From Actinomycetes bacterium (GTDB lineage Bacteria; Actinomycetota; Acidimicrobiia; Acidimicrobiales; Palsa-688), in contig JAKAQB010000031.1 of assembly GCA_021811865.1 (NCBI GenBank), forward strand, positions 1-38,156: 38,156 bases of DNA. The letters are read 5' to 3'. Of the stretch, positions 1-8,702 are shown piece after piece. A program made the position numbers and the translations under genes. Under the pieces are notes generated by a model. It saw nothing but the letters and a program-made list of their open reading frames with translations, did not search any database and was not told the origin of the DNA. Each line of letters starts with the position of its first letter. Position 1 is the first letter of the stretch.

Positions 1-2
1 TC

Positions 3-1772
3 TTCGCGAGCGAGACGGTGCCCGACACACCGCCCGATGTCCCGAAGGAGATGGACCGCGACGACATCCGTCGGGTGCAAGAAGCGTGGGAGGCCGCCGC
101 CGTCCGCTCGCGCGACGTCGGCTTCGACATCGTGTACGTCTACGGCGGGCACAGCTACCTGCCCGGACAGTTCCTGTCGCCGCACTACAACAAGCGGACC
201 GACGAGTACGGGGGCTCCCTGGAGAACCGGGCCCGATTCTGGCTGGAGACCCTCGAGCGGGTGAAGCGGGCCGTGGGCCGGGATTGCGCGGTGGCAGCCC
301 GGATCGCCGCTGACGCCATGGGAGCGGGAGGGATCGACCACGACGAGACCGTTGCGTTCGTGCGGATGGCGGACGAGCTCGTCGACCTGTGGGACGTCAA
401 CATCGGCAGCGTCACCGAATGGAGGCGGGACTCGTCCACCTCCCGCTTCGCGAAGGCAGGCTTCCAGCTCGAGCTCACCTCCTACGTCCGCAAGGCCACG
501 GACAAGCCCATCGTGGGCGTGTCGCGGATGACCGACCCTGACCGCATGGCGGACATCGTGCGCGGCGGGGGGTGGGATGTGATAGGCGCGGCGAGGCCGT
601 CGATCAGCGACCCTTTCCTCCCGAAGAAGATCGACGAGGGCCGCCTCGACGAAATCCGCGAGTGCATGGGCATCAACCTGTGCATCTCGCGGGCGGAGAA
701 CGGCCAGCACCTCGGCTGCGCCCAGAACGCCACCGCCGGCGAGGAGTACCGGCGAGGATGGCACCCCGAGCGGTTCAGCCCGGCGGCGAACGCCGACAGG
801 GACGTCCTCGTCCTCGGTGCCGGGCCGGCGGGGATGGAGTGCGCTGTGGTATTGGGGAAGCGGGGCATGCGGCGGGTCCACCTCGTCGACGCCAGCCCGG
901 AGGTCGGCGGCCACCTGCGTTGGGCGTCGCAACTGCCGGGCCTCGGCGAGTGGTCCCGGTTCGTGAACCACCGACGCATCCAGCTCGACAAGCTCCGCAA
1001 CGTCGAGACAATCACCGGCGTGCGCCTCGACGCTGCCGGCGTGGCCGACTACGGCGCCGAGATCGTCGTGGTCGCCACCGGCTCGCACTGGGCGGGCGAC
1101 GGCATGTCGGGCGTTACCCACGAGCCCGTCGTCGGTGCCGACGCCAGGCTGCCGCACGTGCTGACGCCCGAGCAGATCATGCTCGAGGGCAAGCGGCCAC
1201 CGGGGCACCGCGTCGAGGTCTACGACACCGACGGGTACTACGTGGCGGCCGGCGTCGCCGAGCTGCTGTACCGGGAGGGTTACGACGTGCGCATCATCAC
1301 GCCCTTCGACGTGGTGGCGCCGTTCACCGACGAGACCCTCGAGGGGCCGATGCTTCGCCGCCACCTGCACGACTGCAACGTGCGGGTGGCCCGCAACATC
1401 ACCCTCGGTGAGGTCGGTCCCGGGTTCTGCGCCGGGGTGTCGGAGTTCGACGAGGACTTCCAGGTGCCCGCCGACGCCGTGGTGCTGGTCACGCAGCGGC
1501 GCTCCGATGACGCCGTCTACCGGCAAGTGGTGGCGGACCCGGCGAGGCTCGGGGCCAACGGGGTGGAGGCGGTGTACCGGATCGGCGACTGCGTGGCGCC
1601 ACGGGTGCTGGCCGACGTCGTGTTCGACGGGCACCGCATGGGCCGCGAGATCGACAGCGCCGACCCGGCCGTGGCCCTGCCGTACGTGCGCGAGCGGGCA
1701 CTGCGCCGCACCCTGCCCGAGCTCTTCCCGCCGGCGCTGGGAGGTGCGGTCATCCGACCGGCGAGCCCCTGA
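3..1772 (+). CDS. Trimethylamine dehydrogenase-like flavoprotein, 5' end outside window
   Basis: This is the C-terminal ~590 residues of an Old Yellow Enzyme-type iron-sulfur flavoprotein of the trimethylamine/dimethylamine/histamine dehydrogenase family. The frame is open to the window edge, and full-length relatives have ~730 residues, so the GTG at 18 is internal and the FMN-cysteinyl part is missing. Family stretches are clear: VYGGHSYLP (Tyr codon 141, His codon 150, matching the catalytic Tyr and His), NKRTDEYGGSLENRARFWLE, GCAQNATAGEEYRRGWHPE, and a nucleotide-binding GAGPAG near 820-840. Two residues are unusual. The [4Fe-4S] motif reads C-MG-I-NL-C, so the second cysteine ligand is Ile (codon 672). 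The substrate-bowl Trp that normally follows the motif is Ala (codon 693). The family is therefore secure, but the substrate is not, and trimethylamine should not be assumed. Confidence 0.9.
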   Translation, partial: FASETVPDTPPDVPKEMDRDDIRRVQEAWEAAAVRSRDVGFDIVYVYGGHSYLPGQFLSPHYNKRTDEYGGSLENRARFWLETLERVKRAVGRDCAVAARIAADAMGAGGIDHDETVAFVRMADELVDLWDVNIGSVTEWRRDSSTSRFAKAGFQLELTSYVRKATDKPIVGVSRMTDPDRMADIVRGGGWDVIGAARPSISDPFLPKKIDEGRLDEIRECMGINLCISRAENGQHLGCAQNATAGEEYRRGWHPERFSPAANADRDVLVLGAGPAGMECAVVLGKRGMRRVHLVDASPEVGGHLRWASQLPGLGEWSRFVNHRRIQLDKLRNVETITGVRLDAAGVADYGAEIVVVATGSHWAGDGMSGVTHEPVVGADARLPHVLTPEQIMLEGKRPPGHRVEVYDTDGYYVAAGVAELLYREGYDVRIITPFDVVAPFTDETLEGPMLRRHLHDCNVRVARNITLGEVGPGFCAGVSEFDEDFQVPADAVVLVTQRRSDDAVYRQVVADPARLGANGVEAVYRIGDCVAPRVLADVVFDGHRMGREIDSADPAVALPYVRERALRRTLPELFPPALGGAVIRPASP

Positions 1773-1799
1773 GCGAGGACCCGCTCCGCCGCTGCGCAG

Positions 1800-1830
1800 G
1801 TGACACAGCGCAGGCGGGGAGGCGTAGCTT
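1800..1830 (+). promoter_or_regulatory. Candidate promoter for the OmpR-type regulator (leaderless)
   Basis: A -10-like TAGCTT lies at 1825-1830, exactly 6 bases before the GTG start at 1837. A -35-like GTGACA lies at 1800-1805 with a 19-base spacer. No Shine-Dalgarno sequence fits, so the transcript probably starts at or next to the GTG. This is pattern matching only. Confidence 0.4.
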
Positions 1831-1836
1831 CTCGGC

Positions 1837-2535
1837 GTGGGCGCTGTGGTGCTGGTCGTCGAGGACGAGGCAAAGCTGCGTGGGCTGGTTCGTGCCTTTC
1901 TCGAGGGCGAGGGGCTGACGGTCTTCACCACGGGATCGGGTGCCGAGGCGCTCACTGTCGGCTCGCGAGTCCGCCCGGACGCGGTCGTGTTGGACCTCGG
2001 GCTGCCCGACATCGACGGGGAGGACGTCTTGGCGGAGCTCCGCCGCAGCTACGACGTGCCGGTGCTGGTGCTCACGGCAAGGGCGAGCGAGGAGGACCGC
2101 ATCAGGGGGTTGGAGCTCGGAGCCGACGACTACCTGACCAAGCCCTTCAGCTCCAGGGAGCTGGTGTTGCGGGTCCTCGCCTTGTTGCGCCGGGGCGGGC
2201 TGGCACCTGCCGGGCCCGATCCGTCGTCCTTCGGCCGCGGGCTGCTCGTCATCGACGACCAGCGCCACGAGGTCCGCATGCGGGGCTGCCAGGTCCCGCT
2301 CTCCCCGACCGAGTGGGGGATCCTCTGCGCCCTGGCGCGGGTGTCGGGCCGGGTCTGCTCGCGCGCCGAGCTGGTCAACTCCGTACGCGGCTACGAGTGG
2401 GAGGGGTACGAGCGCGTGGTGGACTCCCACGTGAAGAACCTGCGTCGCAAGCTGCAGGACAGCCCCGAGAGCCCTCGTGTGATCGAGACGGTCATCGGCG
2501 CCGGGTACCGCCTGTGCCTCCAGCGCGACCCCTGA
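1837..2535 (+). CDS. OmpR/PhoB-family response regulator
   Basis: A 232-residue DNA-binding response regulator. The N-terminal receiver domain (about residues 3-115) has the acidic pair E9-D10, the phospho-acceptor Asp53 in VVLDLGLPD, and the conserved Lys in YLTKPF. The C-terminal winged helix (about 130-230) carries the OmpR signature, including the segment VDSHVKNLRRKL. The GTG start was chosen because it begins the receiver domain exactly and because a -10-like hexamer lies 6 bases upstream, which fits a leaderless mRNA. The gene is followed by, and overlaps, a HAMP-type histidine kinase that should be its partner. The stimulus cannot be read from the sequence. Target genes may include the exported proteins just downstream, but that is only an inference from position. 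Confidence 0.93.
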   Translation: MGAVVLVVEDEAKLRGLVRAFLEGEGLTVFTTGSGAEALTVGSRVRPDAVVLDLGLPDIDGEDVLAELRRSYDVPVLVLTARASEEDRIRGLELGADDYLTKPFSSRELVLRVLALLRRGGLAPAGPDPSSFGRGLLVIDDQRHEVRMRGCQVPLSPTEWGILCALARVSGRVCSRAELVNSVRGYEWEGYERVVDSHVKNLRRKLQDSPESPRVIETVIGAGYRLCLQRDP

Positions 2536-3881
2536 GACGCCTGCCCCGCCGTGGCGGGAGCCTCCGGCGGCGCCTGCTCGTGGGCTCCCTCGGGGTCGCG
2601 CTCGTATCGGTCGCGCTGCTGGCCGTCGTGACCCTCCTCGTCGTCGACACCGACCTCGGTGCCGCGGGTCGGGAGCGGGAGCTGTCAACGGCCCGGGTGA
2701 TCCTCGCCACGCTGCACTCGACCTACGCGGCGCGGGGTGCGTGGCGGGCGTCGAGCCTCACGCCCGTCGGCGAGCTGGCCAGGAGCACGGGCCTCGGCCT
2801 CGAGCTGGTCACCGCCGGGCACTCCCTGCTCGACGTGGCGAGCGCCGGGACGGCGGGCGCGTCCAAGGCGTTCCCCATCGTGGTGGACGGCCACCGGGTC
2901 GGCACCGCCATCGTTAGCTTCCCGGTGTCGGGGCTCACCTCGGAGGAGGTGAGGCTCCGCCACGCCATCGCCGTGGCCGTGCTGGCCGCGTCGGCGATGG
3001 CTGCCCTCGTGGCGCTCACGGCGGCCGCGATCGCGTCGCGGCGGCTCGTGGCTCCCGTCCGGTCACTCACCGAAGCGGCACGCCGGCTCGGCGCGGGAGA
3101 CCTGGGCAGCCGCGTCGGCCAGGTGGTGGCGCCCCGGGAGATCGACGAGCTTGCCCGGACCTTCGACGGCATGGCCGCCCACCTGCAGCGGGCTGACGCA
3201 TCCCGCCGAGCCATCGTCGCCGACCTCGCCCACGAGCTGCGGACGCCCCTCGCCGTGCTGCGCGCCGAGCTCGAGGCACTCGAGCTCGGTGTGGAGGAGC
3301 TCACGCCGGCGGCGGTGTCCTCCCTCGACGACGAGGTTCGCCGCCTTAGCCGCCTCGTCGAGGACCTCCAGGTGCTGGCAGCGGCCGAGGCAGCAGGCCT
3401 TTCGCTGCGCAGGGAGGACGTCGACCTGGCCGCGATCGCCGTCGAGGCGGCGGGTCGGGTAGGGGCTCTCTTCGCCGAGCGGGCCGTGGAGCTGACGACC
3501 GAGCTGGCGCCGACGACCATCGTCGCCGACGCCGGTCGCGTCGAGCAGATGGTGGTCAACCTGCTGTCCAACGCGGCGAAGTTCACGCCGGCGGGGGGAC
3601 GGGTTGCCCTGACGGTGGAGCGGGACCAGCAGACGGCGCGCGTCGCCGTCTCCGACACCGGCGTCGGGATCCCGCCCGAGGAGCAGGGGAGGGTATTCGA
3701 GCGGTTCTTCCGCGGCGAGGCAGCTCACGGCGTGCCCGGATCAGGCGTGGGATTGGCCGTCGTCTCCGAGCTCGCGGCCGCCCACGGCGGCAGCGTCGAC
3801 GTCGAGAGCACGCCGGGTGCCGGCACCACGGTCACCGTGTCGTTCCCCTTCCCGGGAGCTCCGTGGACCCCGAGGACTTGA
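2514..3881 (+). CDS. Membrane sensor histidine kinase (HAMP, HisKA, HATPase)
   Basis: About 455 residues. An Arg-rich N-terminus is followed by a first membrane helix (near residues 24-46), a short extracytoplasmic sensor region of ~90 residues, a second membrane helix, a HAMP linker (RRLVAPVRSLTEAARRLGAGD), a HisKA domain with the phospho-acceptor His240 in DLAHELRTPL, and a HATPase domain with the N box (VNLLSNAAKF), G1 (DTGVGIP) and a glycine-rich G2 region. The open frame runs far upstream antisense-free, but that part is only a shadow of the regulator gene. GTG 2514 gives a normal kinase N-terminus and overlaps the regulator by 22 bases, which suggests translational coupling. A CTG at 2532, overlapping the regulator's stop codon, is a less likely start. 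The kinase and the regulator form a classic two-component pair. Confidence 0.9.
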   Translation: MPPARPLRRLPRRGGSLRRRLLVGSLGVALVSVALLAVVTLLVVDTDLGAAGRERELSTARVILATLHSTYAARGAWRASSLTPVGELARSTGLGLELVTAGHSLLDVASAGTAGASKAFPIVVDGHRVGTAIVSFPVSGLTSEEVRLRHAIAVAVLAASAMAALVALTAAAIASRRLVAPVRSLTEAARRLGAGDLGSRVGQVVAPREIDELARTFDGMAAHLQRADASRRAIVADLAHELRTPLAVLRAELEALELGVEELTPAAVSSLDDEVRRLSRLVEDLQVLAAAEAAGLSLRREDVDLAAIAVEAAGRVGALFAERAVELTTELAPTTIVADAGRVEQMVVNLLSNAAKFTPAGGRVALTVERDQQTARVAVSDTGVGIPPEEQGRVFERFFRGEAAHGVPGSGVGLAVVSELAAAHGGSVDVESTPGAGTTVTVSFPFPGAPWTPRT

Positions 3882-3978
3882 AGTGCTCTCGGGCGGCCGG
3901 TTCGAGCGACCGGAGAGGCGGGGATCGAGCCGGTGTGGCAGGATGCCCGCCACAAGGTCCCCAGGAGGAGGAGCGGAG

Positions 3979-5013
3979 ATGGCTGAGGGTCGTGTTGCTC
4001 GTCTGTCCGTCCCGAGGCGGCTCGGCGCCGCCCGGCTACTGGTGCTGGCACTGGGAGCGGCGTGCTGGGGCCTGCTTCCTGCCGGGGTGGCCGGCGCGGC
4101 GCCAGCCGGGGGTAACGCCGGATCCTCGGTGCAGTACGTGTCGATCGCCGCCGTCGGAGGTTACGGCCTTCCCCACGGATGGCGCCTCACTGTCGTTGTC
4201 GTCGCCTCCCCGAAGTCGGTGGACGTGACCGGTGCCATCGAACATGCGTCACCAGCAGGGTCGGACGAGCAGCACCAATGGGAGGTGACGAACCTACCGG
4301 TGGGGAGCGTCAAGTCGATCGGTGCGGGCAGTTGGACGGTGAGCCCTCCGGCGTCCAAGCTGTCGCCCATCTTCAAGGCCTTCAACCTGACATTCAGGGC
4401 AACTGGTCGGACACCGGTTGCCTGCACGAGCGGAAGGGAGACTGACTACCCCGGGACCCTGAGCGGGGCCTTCCTCCTCAGCACAGGTTTCCCGTCCATC
4501 GGGACGGTTGGTTCGACGCGATTGTCCTTCAAGTCCCCCAACCTGGCTGTTGTCGACCAGTCCTGCACCCAGCGCACAGTCTGTGGGGCCGCCTCGACGG
4601 CGTGGGCCGAGATGCCGTCCCTGCCGACGGGGATGCTGTCGGTCAGCGGCCTCACGACGAAGGGCGTTGACACCGTCGTCCTCATGAAGGCCACCAAGCT
4701 CGCCCGTCCCGCGAACGCCGGCCGGGTCGACGTCGTCCTCGGCGTCGAGCCACCGGCAACGCCGAGTGGCAGCACCCTCGTGGTCAAGACGAGGGCCGGC
4801 TCGCTGATCCAGGGCAGCGCGAGCCTGCACATCAGCGTGTCGGAGCCTCCCTTGTCGGGCACGTGCTGGCTGGGCAGCACCCAGCACACCCAGGTCACCA
4901 CCACCTCGATCGCTTTGGTGTCGTCCTCACTGCATGCGACGACTCTCCTCACCGGGACGATCGCAGCCCCGAGCAGCGGAGAGGGCACCATAAGCCAGGT
5001 GAGCTACCGATGA
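3979..5013 (+). CDS. Exported protein of unknown function
   Basis: A 344-residue protein with a Sec-type signal peptide: basic residues, a hydrophobic core near residues 19-33, and a likely cleavage site after AGVAGA around residue 40. The ATG was chosen because a strong Shine-Dalgarno sequence (aggaggagg, 3963-3971) precedes it. The mature part is rich in Ser, Thr, Gly and Val with many predicted beta strands, and has several Cys (in CTSGRE, SCTQRTVC and GTCWLG) that could form disulfides outside the cell. I recognise no domain. It lies 97 bases after the two-component system and just before a PepSY-like exported protein, so it is part of a run of secreted products. Confidence 0.75.
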   Translation: MAEGRVARLSVPRRLGAARLLVLALGAACWGLLPAGVAGAAPAGGNAGSSVQYVSIAAVGGYGLPHGWRLTVVVVASPKSVDVTGAIEHASPAGSDEQHQWEVTNLPVGSVKSIGAGSWTVSPPASKLSPIFKAFNLTFRATGRTPVACTSGRETDYPGTLSGAFLLSTGFPSIGTVGSTRLSFKSPNLAVVDQSCTQRTVCGAASTAWAEMPSLPTGMLSVSGLTTKGVDTVVLMKATKLARPANAGRVDVVLGVEPPATPSGSTLVVKTRAGSLIQGSASLHISVSEPPLSGTCWLGSTQHTQVTTTSIALVSSSLHATTLLTGTIAAPSSGEGTISQVSYR

Positions 5014-5057
5014 GTGTGAGATGTTCTCGTGCCGTCTCCGTCTCCCACCAGGCGATC

Positions 5058-5069
5058 CTCGGATCCGAG
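5058..5069. repeat. 12-base perfect palindrome between exported-protein genes
   Basis: The bases ctcggatccgag form a perfect 12-base palindrome in the 195-base gap between the genes ending at 5013 and starting at 5209. It could be an operator for a dimeric regulator. It is a poor terminator because there is no loop and no T run. Function unknown. Confidence 0.35.
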
Positions 5070-5208
5070 ATGAGGATTCGCTCATAGGATCTCCACGCGG
5101 CCTCCACCCTTCTTCTACATGCCTCTCATGCTCGTATCCGATGATTGGCGGCACGGCTCCCCAGGCGCCCGATGCGGGGCAGAGCCACCGAGAGAGAGAG
5201 GGTTTGTT

Positions 5209-6135
5209 ATGGCACGAACCGAGAAGCGACAGGGACCGGAGGTCCGCCCTGCCGGGCGGGTGACCAAGTCGGCGGTCGGGCTTGCCAGCTTCGCACTGGC
5301 GGGCGGCAGCCTGGTGTTTGCCGCTCCTGCGGTGCTCGCGTCGAGTCCGGCGCCCATCCACGGCAAGACGACGTGCGCGATCGCCGGCGACGAGTGCACC
5401 AACGCGATCAGCTACGCCAACGCCCACGACGGCGGCGGGGCCAGGGTGCTCGCCGTCGAGGCCGACACCGAGGCCCACGGCGGCACGGTAACGCACCGGG
5501 TGTTCGACATCCGGGTGCAGACCAACAACGGCGTGTTCGTCGAGCACGTCTACCGCAACGACAACTCCCCCTACAGCGACAGCGTCTGGTGGCAGAGCAC
5601 CGCGGAGAACCAGAACCCCAACTCCAACCCGTCTGGCAACTCGCCGGACCACCACGACAACTCGCCAGATCACCACAGTTCGGGCTCGGTGGGTGACAGC
5701 CCGCAGGTCAGCGCGAGCCAGGCGGTGACCGACGCCACCAACTTCGTGACCGCTCAGGGCTATCAGGTGCTCTATGTCAAGCACAACCAGCTGAAGTCGA
5801 GCGGCCAGAAGGACTACTACCAGGTCAAGCTGCAGCTCGGCCAAGACGGCCGCAAGGCCGGCACGACCAACGTGTGGGTGGACGCCACGTCGTCTGCGGG
5901 CACGGTGACCGCTGCATCCGGCAGCGGCCTGTCGTACCGTGACGCCGGCATCGTGTCGCCGGCCACGGCGGAGGCGAACGCGGTGGCCGCCACCGGTGGT
6001 GGCAGCGCCTACAAGTGGAACATCAACGGCGGCAAGTGGCGCTGGTACTGGGTGTTCGTCCGCAACGGCGGCACCAAGTACAAGGTCGGGGTGGACGCCG
6101 TGACCGGCGTAGTCACCCAGGTCAAGCAGAGCTGA
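5209..6135 (+). CDS. Exported protein with PepSY-like C-terminal region
   Basis: 308 residues, starting at the ATG that follows a purine run (agagagagagagg, 5189-5202). A long signal sequence has its hydrophobic core near residues 22-45, ending around VLASS. A middle linker is Asn/Pro/His rich and contains the repeat NSPDHH-DNSPDHH. The C-terminal half looks like two PepSY-type modules: each has an Ala-rich helix (SASQAVTDATNFV and SPATAEANAVAA), an aromatic strand (YYQVKLQL and WYWVFV) and, in the last, the typical YKVGVDAVTGVVTQVKQ ending. PepSY domains are often extracytoplasmic and can inhibit proteases. A secreted S53 peptidase is encoded next, so an inhibitor role is possible but unproven. 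An upstream ATG at 5119 would extend the protein without adding a plausible signal peptide. Confidence 0.75.
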   Translation: MARTEKRQGPEVRPAGRVTKSAVGLASFALAGGSLVFAAPAVLASSPAPIHGKTTCAIAGDECTNAISYANAHDGGGARVLAVEADTEAHGGTVTHRVFDIRVQTNNGVFVEHVYRNDNSPYSDSVWWQSTAENQNPNSNPSGNSPDHHDNSPDHHSSGSVGDSPQVSASQAVTDATNFVTAQGYQVLYVKHNQLKSSGQKDYYQVKLQLGQDGRKAGTTNVWVDATSSAGTVTAASGSGLSYRDAGIVSPATAEANAVAATGGGSAYKWNINGGKWRWYWVFVRNGGTKYKVGVDAVTGVVTQVKQS

Positions 6136-6240
6136 ACCGATCGCGGCGGCCGGCGGGCAGGGCGCTGGCCCGGATCGCCGGTGCCGCCATGGTCGCCTGC
6201 CGGCCGGGGGGTGGCGCGGCCCGCCACGTCGCCCGCCCCC

Positions 6241-6269
6241 TTGCCGGCCGGCGTCCCGCCCGATAGGTT
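6241..6269 (+). promoter_or_regulatory. Candidate promoter for the S53 peptidase gene
   Basis: TTGCCG (6241-6246), a 17-base spacer and TAGGTT (6264-6269) form a good housekeeping-type promoter. The expected start of transcription near 6276 leaves a short leader that carries the Shine-Dalgarno sequence ggaggga ahead of the ATG at 6299. Confidence 0.5.
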
Positions 6270-6298
6270 CCGCCGCTCCGGCGACAGGAGGGAGCTTC

Positions 6299-7678
6299 AT
6301 GAGCCGCACGCCACGGGTGCTCGCCGGGTGGACTGCGCTTGTCGCTCTGTGCGCCCTGCGTGGCGGCGTCCCGGTGGCTGCACCGGCCGTACGGGCTCCG
6401 ACGACCCTGCTGGCGGCGGGCGGTGGGGGACCCGACGCGGAGATCATCCACGCCACCCTCGGGACCGCCCCGCCGACGGGCAGCGAATGCGAGGCGGCCT
6501 TTCGCGTCGACTGCTACTCGCCCGCCCAGATCCGCACGGCGTACGACATGGCCCCCCTCTACGCCGCCGGTCTCGACGGGGCGGGGAGGACGATAGCTGT
6601 GGTCGACTCGTTCGGCTCACCGACGATCCGGGCGGACCTCGCCTCCTTCGACGCCGCCTTCGGGCTGCCGGCGCCCCCGTCCTTGCGGATCATCACCCCC
6701 GACGGGCACGTCCCGCCCTTCAACCCTGCCAACCAGCAGATGGACGGCTGGGCGGTCGAGACCACACTCGACGTGGAGTGGGCCCACGTGATGGCGCCCG
6801 GCGCCGGCATCCTCCTGGTCGAGACCCCGGTCTCGGAGACCATCGGGCTGCACGGCATCCCCCAGATGGTCGCCGCAGAGAACTACGTCGTGGACCACCA
6901 CCTCGCAGACGTCATCTCGCAGAGCTGGGGCACAGCCGAGATCTCGTTCCCCTCCAAGGCGGCCCTCCTTCGTGAGAGGACCGCCTTCATCAACGCCGCC
7001 GCCCACCACGTGACCGTCCTCGCCGCCGCGGGAGACGCGGGGCCCACCAGCCCCCGCAACGCCTCGGCCACGCTGTTCTACGCCAGACGCGCCGCCAACT
7101 GGCCGGCAACCGACCCGCTCGTCACCGCTGTCGGCGGGTTACGGCTCTACCTGTCGCCCACCGGGGAGCGGGTGGCGCCCGACAGCGTCTGGAACGACAG
7201 CCGCCCCGGCCGGGTGGCAGCGGGGGCGGGGGGTCTGTCGACCGTGTTCGGCCGGCCGGCGTGGCAGGCGAAGATAGCGGCGGTCGCCGGCGCCCATCGG
7301 GCCATTCCCGATGTCTCGCTCAGCGCAGCGCTGAGCGGGGCGGAGCTCGTCTTCGCCAGTTTTCCGGGGACGACACCCGGCTTCTACCCGGTCGGCGGCA
7401 CCAGCGCTGCCACCCCCCTATTCGCTGGGATCGTGGCCATCGCCGACCAGAAGGCGGGCCACGATCTGGGTCTGCTCAACCCGACGCTCTACGCCCTCGC
7501 CGCCCACCACGCCGCCGGCATCCGGGACGTCACACACGGCGACAACACGGTCCGCTTCGCCCAGGGAGGCCGGGAGGTGACGGTGCAGGGCTGGGCGGCC
7601 CGGCCGGGCTACGACCTGGCGAGCGGGCTCGGCACGGTGGACGGCACCGACCTCGTCGCCGAGCTGGCGGCGCCGTGA
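6299..7678 (+). CDS. Secreted S53-family (sedolisin-like) serine peptidase
   Basis: 459 residues. A signal peptide (about residues 1-30) leads to a sedolisin fold with the family's catalytic set: Glu154 and Asp158 in WAVETTLDVEW, the oxyanion Asp246 in AAAGDAG, and the nucleophile Ser369 in GGTSAATP. SQSWG (207-211) and the C-terminal PGYDLASGLGTVDG also match the family, the latter near the calcium site. Sedolisins cleave proteins, usually at acid pH. The usual long N-terminal propeptide is absent: only about 50 residues separate the signal peptide from the catalytic domain, as in some bacterial members. The ATG has a good Shine-Dalgarno sequence (ggaggga) and a well-formed promoter upstream. 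It follows the PepSY-like protein in the same direction. Confidence 0.92.
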   Translation: MSRTPRVLAGWTALVALCALRGGVPVAAPAVRAPTTLLAAGGGGPDAEIIHATLGTAPPTGSECEAAFRVDCYSPAQIRTAYDMAPLYAAGLDGAGRTIAVVDSFGSPTIRADLASFDAAFGLPAPPSLRIITPDGHVPPFNPANQQMDGWAVETTLDVEWAHVMAPGAGILLVETPVSETIGLHGIPQMVAAENYVVDHHLADVISQSWGTAEISFPSKAALLRERTAFINAAAHHVTVLAAAGDAGPTSPRNASATLFYARRAANWPATDPLVTAVGGLRLYLSPTGERVAPDSVWNDSRPGRVAAGAGGLSTVFGRPAWQAKIAAVAGAHRAIPDVSLSAALSGAELVFASFPGTTPGFYPVGGTSAATPLFAGIVAIADQKAGHDLGLLNPTLYALAAHHAAGIRDVTHGDNTVRFAQGGREVTVQGWAARPGYDLASGLGTVDGTDLVAELAAP

Positions 7679-7703
7679 GGACGCGGGGCGCAGATCGGGT
7701 GGT

Positions 7704-7709
7704 TACGCT
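7704..7709 (+). promoter_or_regulatory. Candidate -10 element upstream of a possible small gene and cysQ
   Basis: TACGCT lies 8 bases before the ATG at 7718, the same spacing as at other apparently leaderless genes here. No clear -35 is present. It could drive the small reading frame at 7718, the cys operon with a ~230-base leader, or both. Confidence 0.3.
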
Positions 7710-7717
7710 CCGGGTCC

Positions 7718-8116
7718 ATGCACGGATGGCGGGACGGTGGGAAGACGCGGTGGTGGCAGTGGCCGGGACGGCTGCTGTCGAGCGCGTGGGTGCAGCTACG
7801 AACGACGGCGGCGCTCGAGGACATGGACAAGCGGGCGGTGAGCCGGCAGCTCGGGATCGTGTCTCCGCCGGCACCCAGGGTGCAGGACAGCCTGCCTTGG
7901 GGCCGGCTCAACGCTTACCATCTCCCTCTCGGGCGAGGTTGGGAGGAGCGTGTTGGCGGGAGCAGGCGACGGGGGGTTGGCCGCCGAGCTGGCTGCTCGG
8001 GCGGCGGCCCTCCTGCTCGGCATCCGGACCGCTGCGCCGCCGGACGTCGGGGCTCGTGGCGACCAGGAATCCAACCGGCTGCTGCTCGACGCCTTGGCCG
8101 CCGCCCGGCCGGCTGA
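7718..8116 (+). CDS. Possible small protein upstream of cysQ, doubtful
   Basis: An open frame of 132 codons starts 8 bases after a -10-like TACGCT. Its first ~60 codons show the strong G/C third-position bias of real genes here and encode a Trp-rich basic start ([20 protein letters not shown]) followed by a helical stretch containing [16 protein letters not shown]. The bias fades after about 7900, and the frame runs 167 bases into cysQ, which is well supported. It may therefore be a real short gene with an overlapping end, a frame-disrupted remnant, or a leader region of the cys operon. I recognise no family. Confidence 0.28.
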   Translation: MHGWRDGGKTRWWQWPGRLLSSAWVQLRTTAALEDMDKRAVSRQLGIVSPPAPRVQDSLPWGRLNAYHLPLGRGWEERVGGSRRRGVGRRAGCSGGGPPARHPDRCAAGRRGSWRPGIQPAAARRLGRRPAG

Positions 8117-8702
8117 CGCCGTCCTGTCCGAGGAGTCCGACGACGACCCGGCGCGCCTCGAGGCGGACCGGGTGTGGATCATCGACCCCTTGGACGGGAC
8201 CAGGGAGTTTGGGATGCCCGGCCGCTGCGACTGGGCGGTTCACGTCGCCCTGTGGGAGCGTGGCCGGGAGATCACGTCGGCCGCTGTCGCCCTGCCGGCG
8301 CTCGGGGTCGTGGCGTCCACCGACGCCCCGCCGGCGTTGACGCCCTGGCAGCCCGGAGGTGCGGTGCGCACCCTGCACAGCGACAGCCGCCCCCCGCAGT
8401 GGCTCCCCGCCCTGGGCGAGGCCTTTCCCCTGCTCCGGCTGCAACCGATGGGCTCGGCCGGTGCCAAGGCGATGGCCGTGGCGCGCGGGGACGCCGAGGC
8501 GTACGTCCACGACGGCGGGCAGTACGAGTGGGACTCCGCCGCCCCCGTCGGCGTCGCCCTTGCCGCTGGCCTCCACTGCTCCCGCCTCGACGGCGCCCCC
8601 CTCCGTTACAACCAGCCGAGGCCGTACCTTCCCGACCTCGTCATATGCCGGCCCGAGATCGCCGGCGAACTGCTCGATGCCATAGCGAGGGTGACGCAAT
8701 GA
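7950..8702 (+). CDS. cysQ: 3'(2'),5'-bisphosphate nucleotidase, CysQ-type
   Basis: About 250 residues of the inositol monophosphatase superfamily. The metal-binding motifs are present: the Glu pair in LSEESDDD (residues 61-62), the signature [12 protein letters not shown] (Asp79, Asp82) and WDSAAPVGV (Asp195). CysQ removes the 3' phosphate from PAP and PAPS, returning AMP or APS. In sulfate assimilation this keeps PAP from accumulating. GTG 7950 or TTG 7953 may be the true start: the Shine-Dalgarno sequence gggaggag (7941-7948) sits better before the TTG. The stop overlaps the cysD ATG (ATGA), and cysNC follows, so the three genes form one translationally coupled operon that supports the CysQ assignment over a generic inositol phosphatase. 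Confidence 0.88.
   Translation: MLAGAGDGGLAAELAARAAALLLGIRTAAPPDVGARGDQESNRLLLDALAAARPADAVLSEESDDDPARLEADRVWIIDPLDGTREFGMPGRCDWAVHVALWERGREITSAAVALPALGVVASTDAPPALTPWQPGGAVRTLHSDSRPPQWLPALGEAFPLLRLQPMGSAGAKAMAVARGDAEAYVHDGGQYEWDSAAPVGVALAAGLHCSRLDGAPLRYNQPRPYLPDLVICRPEIAGELLDAIARVTQ

Noticed and set aside
1800..2513. N-terminal extension of the first histidine kinase (an open frame from 1800)
   Set aside because: It overlaps the response regulator in another frame, and its product is Arg/Gly/Ala-rich shadow sequence. The kinase N-terminus fits GTG 2514.
3898..3910. GGTTCGAGC, tRNA T-loop-like (also near 17757 on the minus strand)
   Set aside because: No acceptor stem, anticodon arm or D arm could be folded around either site.
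4927..6456. 509-codon minus-strand frame with Val/Gly-rich product
   Set aside because: It lies antisense to the PepSY-like gene, which has a signal peptide and a Shine-Dalgarno sequence.
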